Shown here: positions 12,383 through 19,176 of the stretch, piece after piece
How positions within the stretch are numbered: position 1 is the first letter of the stretch
Layout: each line of letters starts with the position of its first letter
Source: a virus
Strand: one strand, 5' to 3'
Length of the DNA: 22,993 bases
Virus record (IMG/VR): IMGVR_UViG_3300009160_000181
Coordinates: 1 to 22,993 of that record
Notes under the pieces: model-generated
Told to the model about the DNA's origin: nothing
What the model saw: only the letters and a program-made list of their open reading frames with translations
Database searches by the model: none
Position numbers and translations under genes: made by a program

Positions 12383-12535
12383 ATCGTCATCGTCATTGAG
12401 TCATCGTCAATAGCATTGAGTCATCGTCATATCGTCATCATCATTGACTCGTCATCATTACCATCATTGACAGTCAAGTCATTGAGTCGTCATCACTAAG
12501 TCGTCATCGCTAAGTCATTGAGTCGTCGCAATGCT
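12378..12535. repeat. TCA/TCG-rich imperfect repeats
   Basis: This stretch is built from TCATCG, GTCATC, TTGAGTC and AAGTC units. The clearest blocks are GAGTCATCGTCA (12399 and again about 20 bases later) and [CT]AAGTCGTCATCG/AAGTCATTGAGTCGTC near 12487-12528. No reading frame or stable hairpin was seen. It continues the low-complexity tract of the origin region. Confidence 0.55.
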
Positions 12536-12536
12536 C

Positions 12537-12558
12537 ACGGGTATATCACGGGTATATA
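12537..12558. repeat. Tandem 11-bp repeat
   Basis: ACGGGTATATC is followed directly by ACGGGTATATA. A partial third copy, ACGGGTATTG, is at about 12688. Confidence 0.5.
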
Positions 12559-12565
12559 AGTAGTA

Positions 12566-12598
12566 CCCCTATACCCCTACCCCTATACCCCTATACCC
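12566..12598 (-). repeat. G-quadruplex-forming C-tract repeat
   Basis: The plus strand has CCCC tracts at 12566-12569, 12574-12577, 12580-12583 and 12588-12591 and CCC at 12596-12598, separated by TATA or TA. The minus strand therefore carries five G-tracts of 3-4 bases with loops of 2-4 bases, which meets the canonical quadruplex pattern. The plus strand could form an i-motif. Confidence 0.75.
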
Positions 12599-12702
12599 TC
12601 ATACTCGTATACATATAGGTACATCATCATTACCCCATCATCACTTCGTTCTCATCATCGTTTCATCATTAGTAAAAAAAGTGCCTACGGGTATTGCTAT
12701 GG

Positions 12703-12807
12703 GTACTACCACTACTACTACTACCACTACTCATCTAACACATACATACATACATCACTACTACCTACCTACCTACCTACCTACCTACCTACCTACCTAC
12801 CTACCTA
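12703..12807. repeat. ACT, CATA and CTAC microsatellites
   Basis: Three simple repeats follow one another. ACT/CCACT trinucleotides span about 12704-12732, CATA tetranucleotides about 12741-12755, and CTAC is repeated 11 times at 12761-12804. The minus strand of the last reads GTAG over and over, with paired G tracts. The length of the CTAC array may vary by slippage. Confidence 0.8.
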
Positions 12808-12873
12808 TATCATCATCATCACATATCACTCACTCATTACATACACGCCACTACTTACTCACTTGATATATAC

Positions 12874-12927
12874 AAAAGAGAGTAGCCACTCAAGTCACTG
12901 ACCACCAATGACTAGAGGACTACTCTC
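12874..12927 (-). terminator. Terminator of the AAA+/VWA operon
   Basis: Read on the minus strand, GAGAGTAG (12927-12920) pairs with CTACTCTC (12885-12878). Inside, AGTCA and TGACT (12913-12909 with 12897-12893) form a second stem. TTTT at 12877-12874 and a TATATA tract follow. It starts 27 bases beyond the end of the minus-strand VWA gene, as expected for its terminator. Confidence 0.65.
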
Positions 12928-12953
12928 CACTTACCTTATAGGGAAGGCAAGAA

Positions 12954-14444
12954 CTATGCGACCAACCTATCTCCAGTCGCCAACTCGTATGCCCGTTTCA
13001 TGATATGAGGGAATGACTTAGCAGGTCGCATACCATTGCTCAACTCGGTCAGGTACTTCACAGCCGACTCAGCATCAGGCACGATAGAGATACCGTGAGC
13101 CAAGCAATACTCAACCGCCTGAAGCGTCAGTGTCTCGTGAGCCACATCACCATGACCAGTCACATACCCATCACATACCCACACGACAGGAGTGCGACTA
13201 CTTCGTCGTTCACTCACTGCCCACTTCAGCACAGGTAGGTCTACAGCATTAGCAGAGCCGAACTCAGGCATCTCGTCCACCATACGACCACGACTAGCAA
13301 GGACATAAGCATTGGTCTCAATAGCCTCGCCATTATCGTCAATGCCGAATGAGGGGACACTATAAGACAGCACAGTACATCCAGGCGATGCCATAACGAT
13401 ACCCATTACATCATCACGGTCAAGACGCATAGAGCCACTAGTGTCAATGACAACGATGCCACCTTGACCACGAACCGTCTTATCAAAGACACGCTTCTGA
13501 GGGTCAGTCAAGTAACGATGAAGGCGACGAGGATGTTTGCCACTATTGGATGCGACACGCTTCTTACCTAGTGACCCACTCAATACTTCAGGCATAGGCA
13601 ACCGTTCCACCTTAAGAGGGAACCAAGAGGGGATAGGAGTCCTATCAACGAGAGTCTCTTTACGAGACTCAGCAAGAGCCTTATCTATCTCGCCCTTCTC
13701 ATCTCTCTTTGACTCATCAGTATCAGAGGTATCAGCATCAGAGTCGTCCTTATCAGAACTATCAGTACTGTCACTCTTATCACTCTTGTCATCAGGTTGC
13801 TTATCGCATAGGCGGTCAATCCAAGAAGCAATACTTTCGGTATAACCAAAGCCTTCTATCAGACCATCAGCAGTGAGAGAGGTGCTAGTGAGTTTGTTCC
13901 GTGGCACTTTCTTTATCTCTCTCATCGCTCGCTTACTAATGTCGGCAAGCACACTGCCCCATACCTTGTTATGTCGGCGCACTCCAGCGATGAACTTCTT
14001 ATGACCGCCCGTACCAACAGTGGCGATAGCGAACTGAACAGCATTGTTCCAGTCACCCATAGCAACGAGGCGTTCGCCTAACTCTTTCTCGCCACCATCA
14101 CTAAGAACACTCATGTCATAACCCAAGTGAGTAGCGAGGTAGTTCACTCGCATCTCCTCAACAGAGCGCAGTGACTCCTCAGTTGCGAAACCCCTAGCAA
14201 TGAACGGACTCAAGTCCTTAGGGGACACCTTCGCATGAACCATCTCATGAATACGAATGACCGTAGACAGAGCGTCGCCCGACATAGGTACATTCATAAA
14301 GCGACCCTCAACAGAGGTCACGGGTAGTCCACGGGTAGGTGGGCAGGCTTCTACAGTCCACGCACCGCCCTTGTCTACATCACCACGACCCAATACTTCA
14401 GGGAGAGGTCGGCGTGATACATCATGCTTGACCTTCACGCTCAC
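12954..14444 (-). CDS. Metallopeptidase-like / VWA domain protein (CobT-like partner of MoxR ATPase)
   Basis: A 496-residue protein starting at GTG in a GTGA overlap with the ATPase gene. The N-terminal part has the zinc-peptidase signature HEMVH (66-70) and, downstream, an EEMR motif (96-99) that may supply a third ligand. A Ser/Asp-rich acidic linker spans about 213-250. The C-terminal part is a von Willebrand A domain: GGIVVIDTSGSM gives the metal-ion-dependent adhesion site (D334, S336, S338), and VVWVCDGYVTG (420-430) the second Asp. Metallopeptidase-like plus VWA next to a MoxR ATPase is a known pairing (DUF2201-like and CobT-like proteins), in which the ATPase remodels a target recruited by the VWA protein. 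The target is unknown. Confidence 0.8.
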   Translation of the reverse strand: MSVKVKHDVSRRPLPEVLGRGDVDKGGAWTVEACPPTRGLPVTSVEGRFMNVPMSGDALSTVIRIHEMVHAKVSPKDLSPFIARGFATEESLRSVEEMRVNYLATHLGYDMSVLSDGGEKELGERLVAMGDWNNAVQFAIATVGTGGHKKFIAGVRRHNKVWGSVLADISKRAMREIKKVPRNKLTSTSLTADGLIEGFGYTESIASWIDRLCDKQPDDKSDKSDSTDSSDKDDSDADTSDTDESKRDEKGEIDKALAESRKETLVDRTPIPSWFPLKVERLPMPEVLSGSLGKKRVASNSGKHPRRLHRYLTDPQKRVFDKTVRGQGGIVVIDTSGSMRLDRDDVMGIVMASPGCTVLSYSVPSFGIDDNGEAIETNAYVLASRGRMVDEMPEFGSANAVDLPVLKWAVSERRSSRTPVVWVCDGYVTGHGDVAHETLTLQAVEYCLAHGISIVPDAESAVKYLTELSNGMRPAKSFPHIMKRAYELATGDRLVA

Positions 14445-15157
14445 GACAGTGAGTCCACTCGCATCGCATCCATGATTGCGCCAGCACGGTCACCGAACAC
14501 AATCTCCGCACTCTCCTCAACAGAGAGGGATGAACGCAGTTGGTCAAAGGCGTAGAACGCTCGCAGTGAGATGCGCTCCTTGCCAGCATCAGCCATACGA
14601 ACAGCGATACCACGCAGGTCTACTGACAAACGCTCAATCGCATCAGGGTGCGGTTCGTCAATGCGAATACGAACAGGGAAGCGGTCAGTGAGTGCCGTTG
14701 GCAACTCTCTCATGTTCTCAATGTTCGTGGTCATCACCACAGAGAAACCGTTACGAGGCTTATGGATATTGCCAGTCTCAGGGTGTTCCCACGAGGCAGA
14801 CTCAGGTGAGTCAAAGAACGAGAGCAAGGTAGCAAGCACATCGCCACCAGCCTTGTCAATCTCGTCAGCAACGACTCGTCCACCTGAGTAGCCGTTACCT
14901 TCCCAAGCCCTCAGTGCCGAACCGCTAACCCATGAGAAACCGCCATTAGCGGAAGGCATGAATGAACCCGATACATCGGCGTTTGTCATATCCTCAGTAC
15001 ATACGAGTCTGAAAGCACCGCCACGGGTATCTCCGTAGTTGAGTCCCCCGTAGGTCTTGCCCGTACCCGATGGTCCGAACAGAATGATGCGGTCAATACC
15101 GCCCTCAAGTGCGTTCTTGTACTTCTGCCAACACTTTGGCAAGTCAATGGTGGTCAT
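14441..15157 (-). CDS. MoxR/CobS-type AAA+ ATPase
   Basis: A 238-residue AAA+ ATPase. The ATG at 15157 is preferred because AGGGAG lies 8 bases upstream; an in-frame ATG at 15187 has no such site. Walker A is GPSGTGKT (28-35), Walker B VVADEID (95-101), sensor 1 TTN (143-145) and an Arg-finger-like DRF is at 158-160. It is short for a MoxR protein, ending soon after a small helical lid. It overlaps the VWA gene start, so the two products are probably made in step and work as a complex. One leader element of the repeated 33-base family lies about 46 bases upstream. Confidence 0.87.
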   Translation of the reverse strand: MTTIDLPKCWQKYKNALEGGIDRIILFGPSGTGKTYGGLNYGDTRGGAFRLVCTEDMTNADVSGSFMPSANGGFSWVSGSALRAWEGNGYSGGRVVADEIDKAGGDVLATLLSFFDSPESASWEHPETGNIHKPRNGFSVVMTTNIENMRELPTALTDRFPVRIRIDEPHPDAIERLSVDLRGIAVRMADAGKERISLRAFYAFDQLRSSLSVEESAEIVFGDRAGAIMDAMRVDSLS

Positions 15158-15202
15158 TGTTTTCTCCCTATTTGTAGTAGTGGGCATTTGCCCTTGTAGT
15201 AA

Positions 15203-15235
15203 CAGTGAACAGGCTATTAGTTATAACAACAACCT
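15203..15235 (-). promoter_or_regulatory. 33-base leader element, copy 1
   Basis: In the gene sense (minus strand) it begins AGGTTGTTGTTATAACTAAT and ends TGTTCACTG. It lies upstream of the AAA+ ATPase gene and just below the end of the winged-helix gene. Confidence 0.6.
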
Positions 15236-15236
15236 A

Positions 15237-15734
15237 TTACTGAGATTTTTCTAACTTCTTTGACTCAATGCGTAAGGCGTTGTAGTCACGGCACTCATAC
15301 AGACCCTTCTTGATACGAATGAAGTTGGGGTCAGAGTCCACGAACTTCAGCGTCGTTTGATACGAGAAGCCCGATGCCTCAACTAGTTGGTCGGTAGTGA
15401 ACTGCTCACGGTCATGCTCGCAAGCCCACTTAGTGAAAGCCTTGTATTGGTCGGAGCGACTAGTCCTAGGGGTAATAGTCCCCACTTCCCCGTCTACTCC
15501 GATACTAGACATGACACGCTCAATGATGGTTGGTGACACCATGTATTGACTAAGTATCTGCCGTGTGACAGCACCCTCATGTTTCAGGACAATGTAGTAC
15601 GCCCGTAGTTCCTCAGATATATCTCGCAACTCAGCGGACGGGATATTGCTATGCCCGCCCCATTTCTCGGCAAGGTCACGAACGCCCTGCTTGTAGCGAT
15701 TTTCTGCTTCAGTTTGTGTCATCTGAGTAGTCAT
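15237..15734 (-). CDS. Protein with C-terminal winged-helix-like domain
   Basis: A 165-residue protein not assigned to a named family. Two helix-turn-helix-like stretches are visible: HEGAVTRQILSQYMVSPTII (52-71) and QFTTDQLVEASGFSYQTTLK (111-130), the latter followed by a hairpin-like FIRIKKGLYECRD that would be the wing. This layout suggests a DNA-binding regulator. An ATG at 15722 is an alternative start. It is divergent from the gene at 15845, with an inverted pair of DnaA boxes between, and the next downstream gene has its own leader element. Confidence 0.62.
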   Translation of the reverse strand: MTTQMTQTEAENRYKQGVRDLAEKWGGHSNIPSAELRDISEELRAYYIVLKHEGAVTRQILSQYMVSPTIIERVMSSIGVDGEVGTITPRTSRSDQYKAFTKWACEHDREQFTTDQLVEASGFSYQTTLKFVDSDPNFIRIKKGLYECRDYNALRIESKKLEKSQ

Positions 15735-15776
15735 AACTCCCTATCGGTTTGGTTGTTTCACTAGTTGTGTGGTACT

Positions 15777-15820
15777 TTATCCACAGGGATGTGGATAAGT
15801 TAGGTATCATGGTATCCACA
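15777..15820. promoter_or_regulatory. Inverted DnaA-box pair plus a third half-site in a divergent promoter
   Basis: TTATCCACA (15777-15785) and TGTGGATAA (15790-15798) face each other across GGGA. A third near-match, GTATCCACA, lies at 15812-15820. They sit between the divergent genes starting at 15734 and 15845. Host DnaA could regulate both genes here, or the site could act as a minor origin. Confidence 0.72.
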
Positions 15821-15844
15821 CTTACAACTAGCGAGGTTTCTATC

Positions 15845-16093
15845 ATGCGTAAACTCACCCCAGAACAGCGAGAAGTCAAGAAGTTAGCCTATCTCGCCGA
15901 AAACGCCGTAGCCGAGGAGCACACCCACGACGAAAACTGTGGACACTTAGAGGTAGCCCCAGTAGCCGAGGAAGCCCCGTCTGCTGAAGTGCCTACTGAG
16001 GACGCTTCTCCCGAGGAAGCCCCAGCCGACGATAAGCCAAAGCGTAAGTCCACAAAGAAAGCCGACGCTGAAGAGACTTCAGAAGAAGTCTGA
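15845..16093 (+). CDS. Small acidic Ala/Glu/Pro-rich protein with His/Cys cluster
   Basis: An 82-residue protein starting at the ATG at 15845 (MRKLTPEQREVKKLAYLAEN). An in-frame ATG at 15809 is possible but lies inside the DnaA-box region. Residues about 25-34 (HTHDENCGH) could bind a metal. The rest is repeats of A-P-x-E-E-A-P type and a Lys-rich stretch (KPKRKSTKKADAEE), probably disordered. It converges on the Api92-like gene with a small hairpin between. Function unknown. Confidence 0.55.
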   Translation: MRKLTPEQREVKKLAYLAENAVAEEHTHDENCGHLEVAPVAEEAPSAEVPTEDASPEEAPADDKPKRKSTKKADAEETSEEV

Positions 16094-16106
16094 GAAGCCT
16101 CACGGG

Positions 16107-16120
16107 TGACCTACGGGTCA
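16107..16120. other. Short hairpin between convergent genes
   Basis: TGACC (16107-16111) pairs with GGTCA (16116-16120) over a TACG tetraloop, of the unusually stable UNCG type. It lies at the convergent 3' ends and may stabilise the plus-strand transcript. No T-run follows. Confidence 0.35.
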
Positions 16121-16855
16121 TACATCCACCTTCGGTAGCAGTCCCAACTCAACCAGTTTGTCGTTCACTTGAGTCTCTAACCAGCCGAGAACATCACTGT
16201 CAAGTTCGCTCATCTCGTCCCAAGCGTCGTAGCCGACAGCACTTACGCCAGTCTCTATGTCCTTGTCTATCCTCGCATAGTCCTCACGGAACTGTTCGGG
16301 AACTTTGTTGGGTTCTAGTTCGCAACCAGCCTCAGCGACCATCTCGCCATTACTGAACGCCGAAACACAAGAGAACGAGCGACCTTCCTCGTCAGATGAA
16401 ACCGTGAACAGAAGTGTCGGGAACTGCCTGCTCACTTCACGGATAAGTCCGTCAGCAGGTGACCACGCAGTTTCGTAGTACGCATAGATACCAGCACCGC
16501 CATCAAAGTGGTCAATGATTTCCCATTCCTCAATACGAGGCGACCACTTCGTACCCCAGTTCTCAATAGCCCAGTCATACCAAGTGGTGTGACCGTACTC
16601 CGCCTTATTTGCTTCGTACTTTTTGAGAAGTTCTTGATATTCAGGGTCAGTGCTATCGGTATTAAACATGACGGCACGAATAGCCAACGGTTCAGGAACA
16701 GGGAACAAGACAGATAGGTCGTAGTCCACTTGCTCAACGCCCATTGTTGTCTCAGCGAGCGACGAGTCGTACTGACGGGTAATCGCTTCAGTGAGTTTGA
16801 CTAGTGAGTCACGGTCACCCGCAACATTCATTCGGTTATAGCACCAGTTCGGCAT
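16118..16855 (-). CDS. Api92-like / DUF1281 family protein
   Basis: A 245-residue protein that starts MPNWCYNRMNVAGD, the hallmark opening of the Api92-like family of phage and plasmid proteins. Further family motifs are DLSVLFPVPEPL, WYDWAIENWGTKW (about 92-104) and YYETAWSPADG (about 126-136). The fold is thought to be ferredoxin-like (two beta-alpha-beta units) and is seen in plasmid protein YubB. The role is unknown. The ribosome binding site is AAGGGG, 8 bases before the ATG, and leader element copy 2 lies about 34 bases upstream. Confidence 0.82.
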   Translation of the reverse strand: MPNWCYNRMNVAGDRDSLVKLTEAITRQYDSSLAETTMGVEQVDYDLSVLFPVPEPLAIRAVMFNTDSTDPEYQELLKKYEANKAEYGHTTWYDWAIENWGTKWSPRIEEWEIIDHFDGGAGIYAYYETAWSPADGLIREVSRQFPTLLFTVSSDEEGRSFSCVSAFSNGEMVAEAGCELEPNKVPEQFREDYARIDKDIETGVSAVGYDAWDEMSELDSDVLGWLETQVNDKLVELGLLPKVDV

Positions 16856-16888
16856 AGTAGTCCCCTTTAGTAGTAGTGTTTGTACTTT

Positions 16889-16920
16889 CAGTGAACAGTC
16901 TAGTTATTGTAATAGCAACC
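16889..16920 (-). promoter_or_regulatory. Leader element, copy 2
   Basis: In the gene sense it begins GGTTGCTATTACAATAACTA and ends CTGTTCACTG. It lies upstream of the Api92-like gene and is one of the more diverged copies. Confidence 0.5.
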
Positions 16921-16967
16921 CGACTAGATGGATTTATCAGGGGCAGGTTTCCCCACCCCTGACACAA

Positions 16968-17309
16968 TCACTTCTTGACGGTGACCTTCTTGGCAGTCGC
17001 CTTCTTGACGGCTACCTTCTTGTTCGCCTTCTTGTTTGCCTTCTCCGCAACACGAGTCTTGGTTGCTTCCACGCCCAAGTACATCATGTAAACAGTATGA
17101 GTCTTGCCATCGCTATTCGCACGAACGGCGATTTTGAGGTTACCCATCTTGCTCGCCACTGTGTAGTAGTAGGAGATGTGATTGGCACTACGGGTATAGA
17201 CAGCCCACTTGTCGGGGGTCTCGCTCAGTTTGGTGATGAACTCTTGTACAGCCCCGCCACTGCGTCCACGCTTGGCGACGGTGGGGTTCTCAAATACGAT
17301 GCGCTTCAT
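16968..17309 (-). CDS. Small protein with histone-like Lys/Ala tail
   Basis: A 113-residue basic protein. Residues 1-80 form a small alpha/beta domain (FITKLSETPDKWAVYTRSAN, KIAVRANSDGKTHTVYMMYL) that I do not recognise. Residues about 84-113 are repeats of KKANKK/VKKATAKK, like the tails of histone H1-like and HU-type proteins, and would bind DNA or RNA without sequence preference. The ribosome binding site is AAAGGAAAC, and the ATG overlaps the upstream stop (ATGA). It could help compact phage DNA or bind nascent RNA; this is inference. Confidence 0.6.
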   Translation of the reverse strand: MKRIVFENPTVAKRGRSGGAVQEFITKLSETPDKWAVYTRSANHISYYYTVASKMGNLKIAVRANSDGKTHTVYMMYLGVEATKTRVAEKANKKANKKVAVKKATAKKVTVKK

Positions 17310-17698
17310 TTAATTGTTTCCTTTGTTTCTGTGGCAAAGTTGCCGTTGTTGATTTGGTTCAGCAGTCGCTGAATGAGGTCGGCATTAACCGACCCATTTT
17401 CCCGAGAAGCGTCAATCGCTCGTTGAGCAATCTGCTCTCGGACTGTCATTGCTTGTGTTGGTATGACTTCTGTAGGCACTGGCTCGCTCTTGAGTTCCAC
17501 CTTGCGGCTTTCCATCCAACGAGAGCCTTCGCCGTTAAGCGGCTCAACGCAGAGGTCTAGTCGTCCAAAGGACTGGCGAGCGTCAATCACCTTGATAGTG
17601 AAGGTCATGCCCGTTAGTCCGATACTTCCCTCTAGTCCCTTGTATGCGTCAAAATCAACAGTGCCGTTTGGCTTGCGAACAATGTTTGTTGTATTCAT
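17306..17698 (-). CDS. Hypothetical protein
   Basis: A 130-residue protein starting MNTTNIVRKPNGTVDFDAYK. The ATG at 17698 has GAAAGGG about 4-6 bases upstream; a frame running up to 17773 lacks one and overlaps the leader. The first half is strand-rich (SIGLTGMTFTIKVIDARQ, GRLDLCVEPLNGEG) and could be a small beta domain. The second half is helical and ends in NGNFATETKETIK. No family is recognised. It is followed by the Lys-tailed gene in an ATGA overlap and preceded by a degenerate leader element. Confidence 0.58.
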   Translation of the reverse strand: MNTTNIVRKPNGTVDFDAYKGLEGSIGLTGMTFTIKVIDARQSFGRLDLCVEPLNGEGSRWMESRKVELKSEPVPTEVIPTQAMTVREQIAQRAIDASRENGSVNADLIQRLLNQINNGNFATETKETIK

Positions 17699-17731
17699 AT
17701 TTCCCTTTCGTTTACTTGATAGTTGATAATA

Positions 17732-17757
17732 AGAACAGATAGGCGTAATCACAACCT
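17732..17757 (-). promoter_or_regulatory. Leader element, degenerate copy 3
   Basis: In the gene sense it reads AGGTTGTGATTACGCCTATC and ends in TGTTCTT. The first and last blocks of the element are kept, while the TTCACTG end is lost. It lies 34 bases upstream of the start at 17698. Confidence 0.4.
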
Positions 17758-17773
17758 GAGTGACTAACGACAC

Positions 17774-18007
17774 TCATAGTGCTAAGTCAGACCACTCTTC
17801 ATAAGTGCGACCAAGCGAACGAACAAGTTCACCATCTTCAAAGAAGTCCAAAACAATACCTTCTTCAGTAAACACAACACAACACACGGGTTGCTCGTAT
17901 TTTGCGTCGGGGTCTGTAGGTAACTGTACGATTACCTCTTTACGAGAGTCTTTAGCACAATCAAAGTCCATACGGATGACCCCCCTATAATCGTGGTATT
18001 CACTCAT
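17774..18007 (-). CDS. Hypothetical protein
   Basis: A 77-residue protein from the ATG at 18007 (MSEYHDYRGVIRMDFDCAKD), chosen because GAGGAGAG lies 6 bases upstream; an in-frame TTG at 18022 is less likely. It is strand-rich with a CC pair (PVCCVVFTEEGIVLDFFEDG) and an acidic C-terminus. No family is recognised. It overlaps the upstream gene by 8 bases and is the last gene of a five-gene unit. Confidence 0.55.
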   Translation of the reverse strand: MSEYHDYRGVIRMDFDCAKDSRKEVIVQLPTDPDAKYEQPVCCVVFTEEGIVLDFFEDGELVRSLGRTYEEWSDLAL

Positions 18008-18275
18008 CGTCACTCTCCTCAACTAGGCGAGTGTATTCGTCGTCCTTCATTTCATAAAGAGCGAAAGCGTCCTCACCCGTTAGAGATACAAGAGCGTCCA
18101 CGCATACTCCAACGACCTTGACATTCTCGGTATCTTCCCATACGGGGTTCACATCAACCCGAATGGGGAAGTCAATGAATGAGTTTTCCATATCCTCGTA
18201 CTTGTAGTCGTCGGGGACTTGAGTCTCAATGGATACGATGAGTTCGTATGTTTGTGTAACGGTGATAGTTCTCAT
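18000..18275 (-). CDS. Hypothetical protein
   Basis: A 91-residue acidic protein starting MRTITVTQTYELIVSIETQV at 18275, where ATG overlaps the upstream stop (ATGA). A beta-rich start is followed by an acidic middle (DDYKYEDMENSF) and tail (ESDDE). The opening strand of alternating hydrophobic residues resembles the small DpnD/PcfM-like proteins encoded farther right, but the E-x-E-D-E-A helix motif is missing. No firm family. Confidence 0.55.
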   Translation of the reverse strand: MRTITVTQTYELIVSIETQVPDDYKYEDMENSFIDFPIRVDVNPVWEDTENVKVVGVCVDALVSLTGEDAFALYEMKDDEYTRLVEESDDE

Positions 18276-18586
18276 CGTGCGAATGTCACCCCAATAGTGA
18301 ACAGTTCCTCGGCGGTCTGAATGAACCACTCATGGTCGTTGTCGGTGAGTTCTTTCGTCATGTACGAAACCTTGACGCACGGGTAGTCCGTGATGGGGTG
18401 AGAGGAGATGATTGCCCAGCCTCGCTCGTCCGACCACTTCTCAATGTTGGCATACGACTGAACATCGTAAGCATTGCGACGAATGTTCGCTCGTAACCGA
18501 TGGACTTGCTTGTTGCTGTATTCACGGATTTGTTGCCAATACCAAGAGTTGTCGGCGTTCCGTACGGATAGGTCTATTTCACGCAT
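18272..18586 (-). CDS. Hypothetical protein
   Basis: A 104-residue protein beginning MREIDLSVRNADNSWYWQQI at 18586 behind AAGGAGA; the longer frame to 18649 lies within the previous gene. A basic, helical middle (QVHRLRANIRRN) precedes a mixed C-terminus. No family is recognised. Its start overlaps the stop of the upstream Cys-rich gene (TAATG), so translation is coupled. Confidence 0.55.
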   Translation of the reverse strand: MREIDLSVRNADNSWYWQQIREYSNKQVHRLRANIRRNAYDVQSYANIEKWSDERGWAIISSHPITDYPCVKVSYMTKELTDNDHEWFIQTAEELFTIGVTFAR

Positions 18587-18942
18587 TACAGAGTCTCCTT
18601 GATGTTCTCGCCGTATTCGGCTTTGCCGTGCTTCGCTTCGTCGTAACACTCGGTATGAAAGTTGCCGTAGTGGTACTTGTCACTCTCGTCCTGATAATCC
18701 ACACGGGTTTCGCAGTCAAGGTAAATCGGCTTATCGCACTCGTCGCACCCATACCCAGCGCACTCGGCACACGCATACCCGTCTTTGTATTCGCCCGTTT
18801 CCTCGTCCATAGTGTCAGCAGGAATACGGTTCACGAACTTGCCGACGAGCGTTCCGTCCTCACGGACAGAGCCAAACGCAGTGGGTTCTCCGCAATGGAT
18901 ACAAGGGTCAATGATGGTGGTCACGATTGGTTCACCCGCCAT
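18586..18942 (-). CDS. Cys-rich zinc-binding protein
   Basis: A 118-residue acidic protein with several metal-site pairs: CIHC (about 14-17), CAECAGYGCDEC (about 58-69), a Cys near 76 and a later H-x-E-C. Together these could bind two zinc ions in rubredoxin- or RING-like knuckles. No named family is recognised. No good ribosome binding site precedes the ATG, but it overlaps the upstream gene by 22 bases, so it is probably read by coupled ribosomes. Confidence 0.62.
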   Translation of the reverse strand: MAGEPIVTTIIDPCIHCGEPTAFGSVREDGTLVGKFVNRIPADTMDEETGEYKDGYACAECAGYGCDECDKPIYLDCETRVDYQDESDKYHYGNFHTECYDEAKHGKAEYGENIKETL

Positions 18943-19127
18943 TCGGATTGAGGTGAACAGCCAAGGTCAAAATAGTCCTCTAGTCCCTCTGCCGTTCCGC
19001 AGTCTGAACAGATGTAGGTCTTGTTATCGGTGCGTGATAATGCTCCGATGTACTGACCTCGCTGTAAGTCATTAGGGATACCCCCGAAACAACGAGGGCA
19101 AGTGTGTTGGTCAAGTGTGATGGTCAT
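18921..19127 (-). CDS. Conserved actinophage zinc-ribbon mini-protein
   Basis: A 68-residue protein with TCPRCFGGIPNDLQRGQY, then IGALSRTDNKTYICSDCGT and AEGLEDY. C-P-x-C ... C-x-x-C makes one zinc ribbon. The block G-A-[LI]-S-R-x-D-N-x-T-x-I-C-S-x-C-G-T-x-E-[GA]-L recurs in many actinobacteriophage and phage-plasmid genomes as a protein of unknown function. It is the first gene of its unit, directly behind leader element copy 4, with GAGAG as the ribosome binding site. Confidence 0.75.
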   Translation of the reverse strand: MTITLDQHTCPRCFGGIPNDLQRGQYIGALSRTDNKTYICSDCGTAEGLEDYFDLGCSPQSEWRVNQS

Positions 19128-19133
19128 AAGTTC

Positions 19134-19165
19134 ATTGAACTCTCTATTAGTAGTAACAACAACCT
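19134..19165 (-). promoter_or_regulatory. Leader element, copy 4
   Basis: In the gene sense it begins AGGTTGTTGTTACTACTAAT, carries GAGAG and ends GTTCAAT; GTTCA-A-TGAAC forms a small inverted repeat just before the ATG at 19127. It starts directly behind the stop region of the gene ending at 19177. Confidence 0.65.
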
Positions 19166-19176
19166 GTCGGACAGAT

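Larger units (their letters stand above)
11697..12953. other. 1.25-kb gene-free putative replication origin region
   Basis: No gene is credible here. From left to right it holds repeat copy d, four SOS-type palindromes, a dense DnaA-box array, five 10-bp iterons, TCA/TCG-rich repeats, C-tract repeats able to form a G-quadruplex on the minus strand, ACT/CATA/CTAC microsatellites and a minus-strand terminator. From about 12550 to 12870 the plus strand is very poor in G. Box array, iterons and low-complexity tract together are the hallmark layout of a DnaA-dependent origin. Confidence 0.78.

Noticed and set aside
12378-12440. DnaA-trio melting element in the TCA/TCG repeats
   Set aside because: The trinucleotides TCA and TCG do not fit the 3'-[GA]A[TA]-5' trio consensus on either strand, and they do not adjoin a DnaA box.
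12378-12535. CRISPR-like array of TCATCG units
   Set aside because: Units are short and irregular and have no unique spacers.
12681-12866. 61-codon plus-strand frame made of Thr, His and Tyr-Leu-Pro-Thr repeats
   Set aside because: It is only a translation of the ACT and CTAC microsatellites.
13537-13845. Ser-rich plus-strand frame inside the VWA gene
   Set aside because: It is antisense to the Asp/Ser-rich linker of the VWA protein, which has clear domains on both sides.
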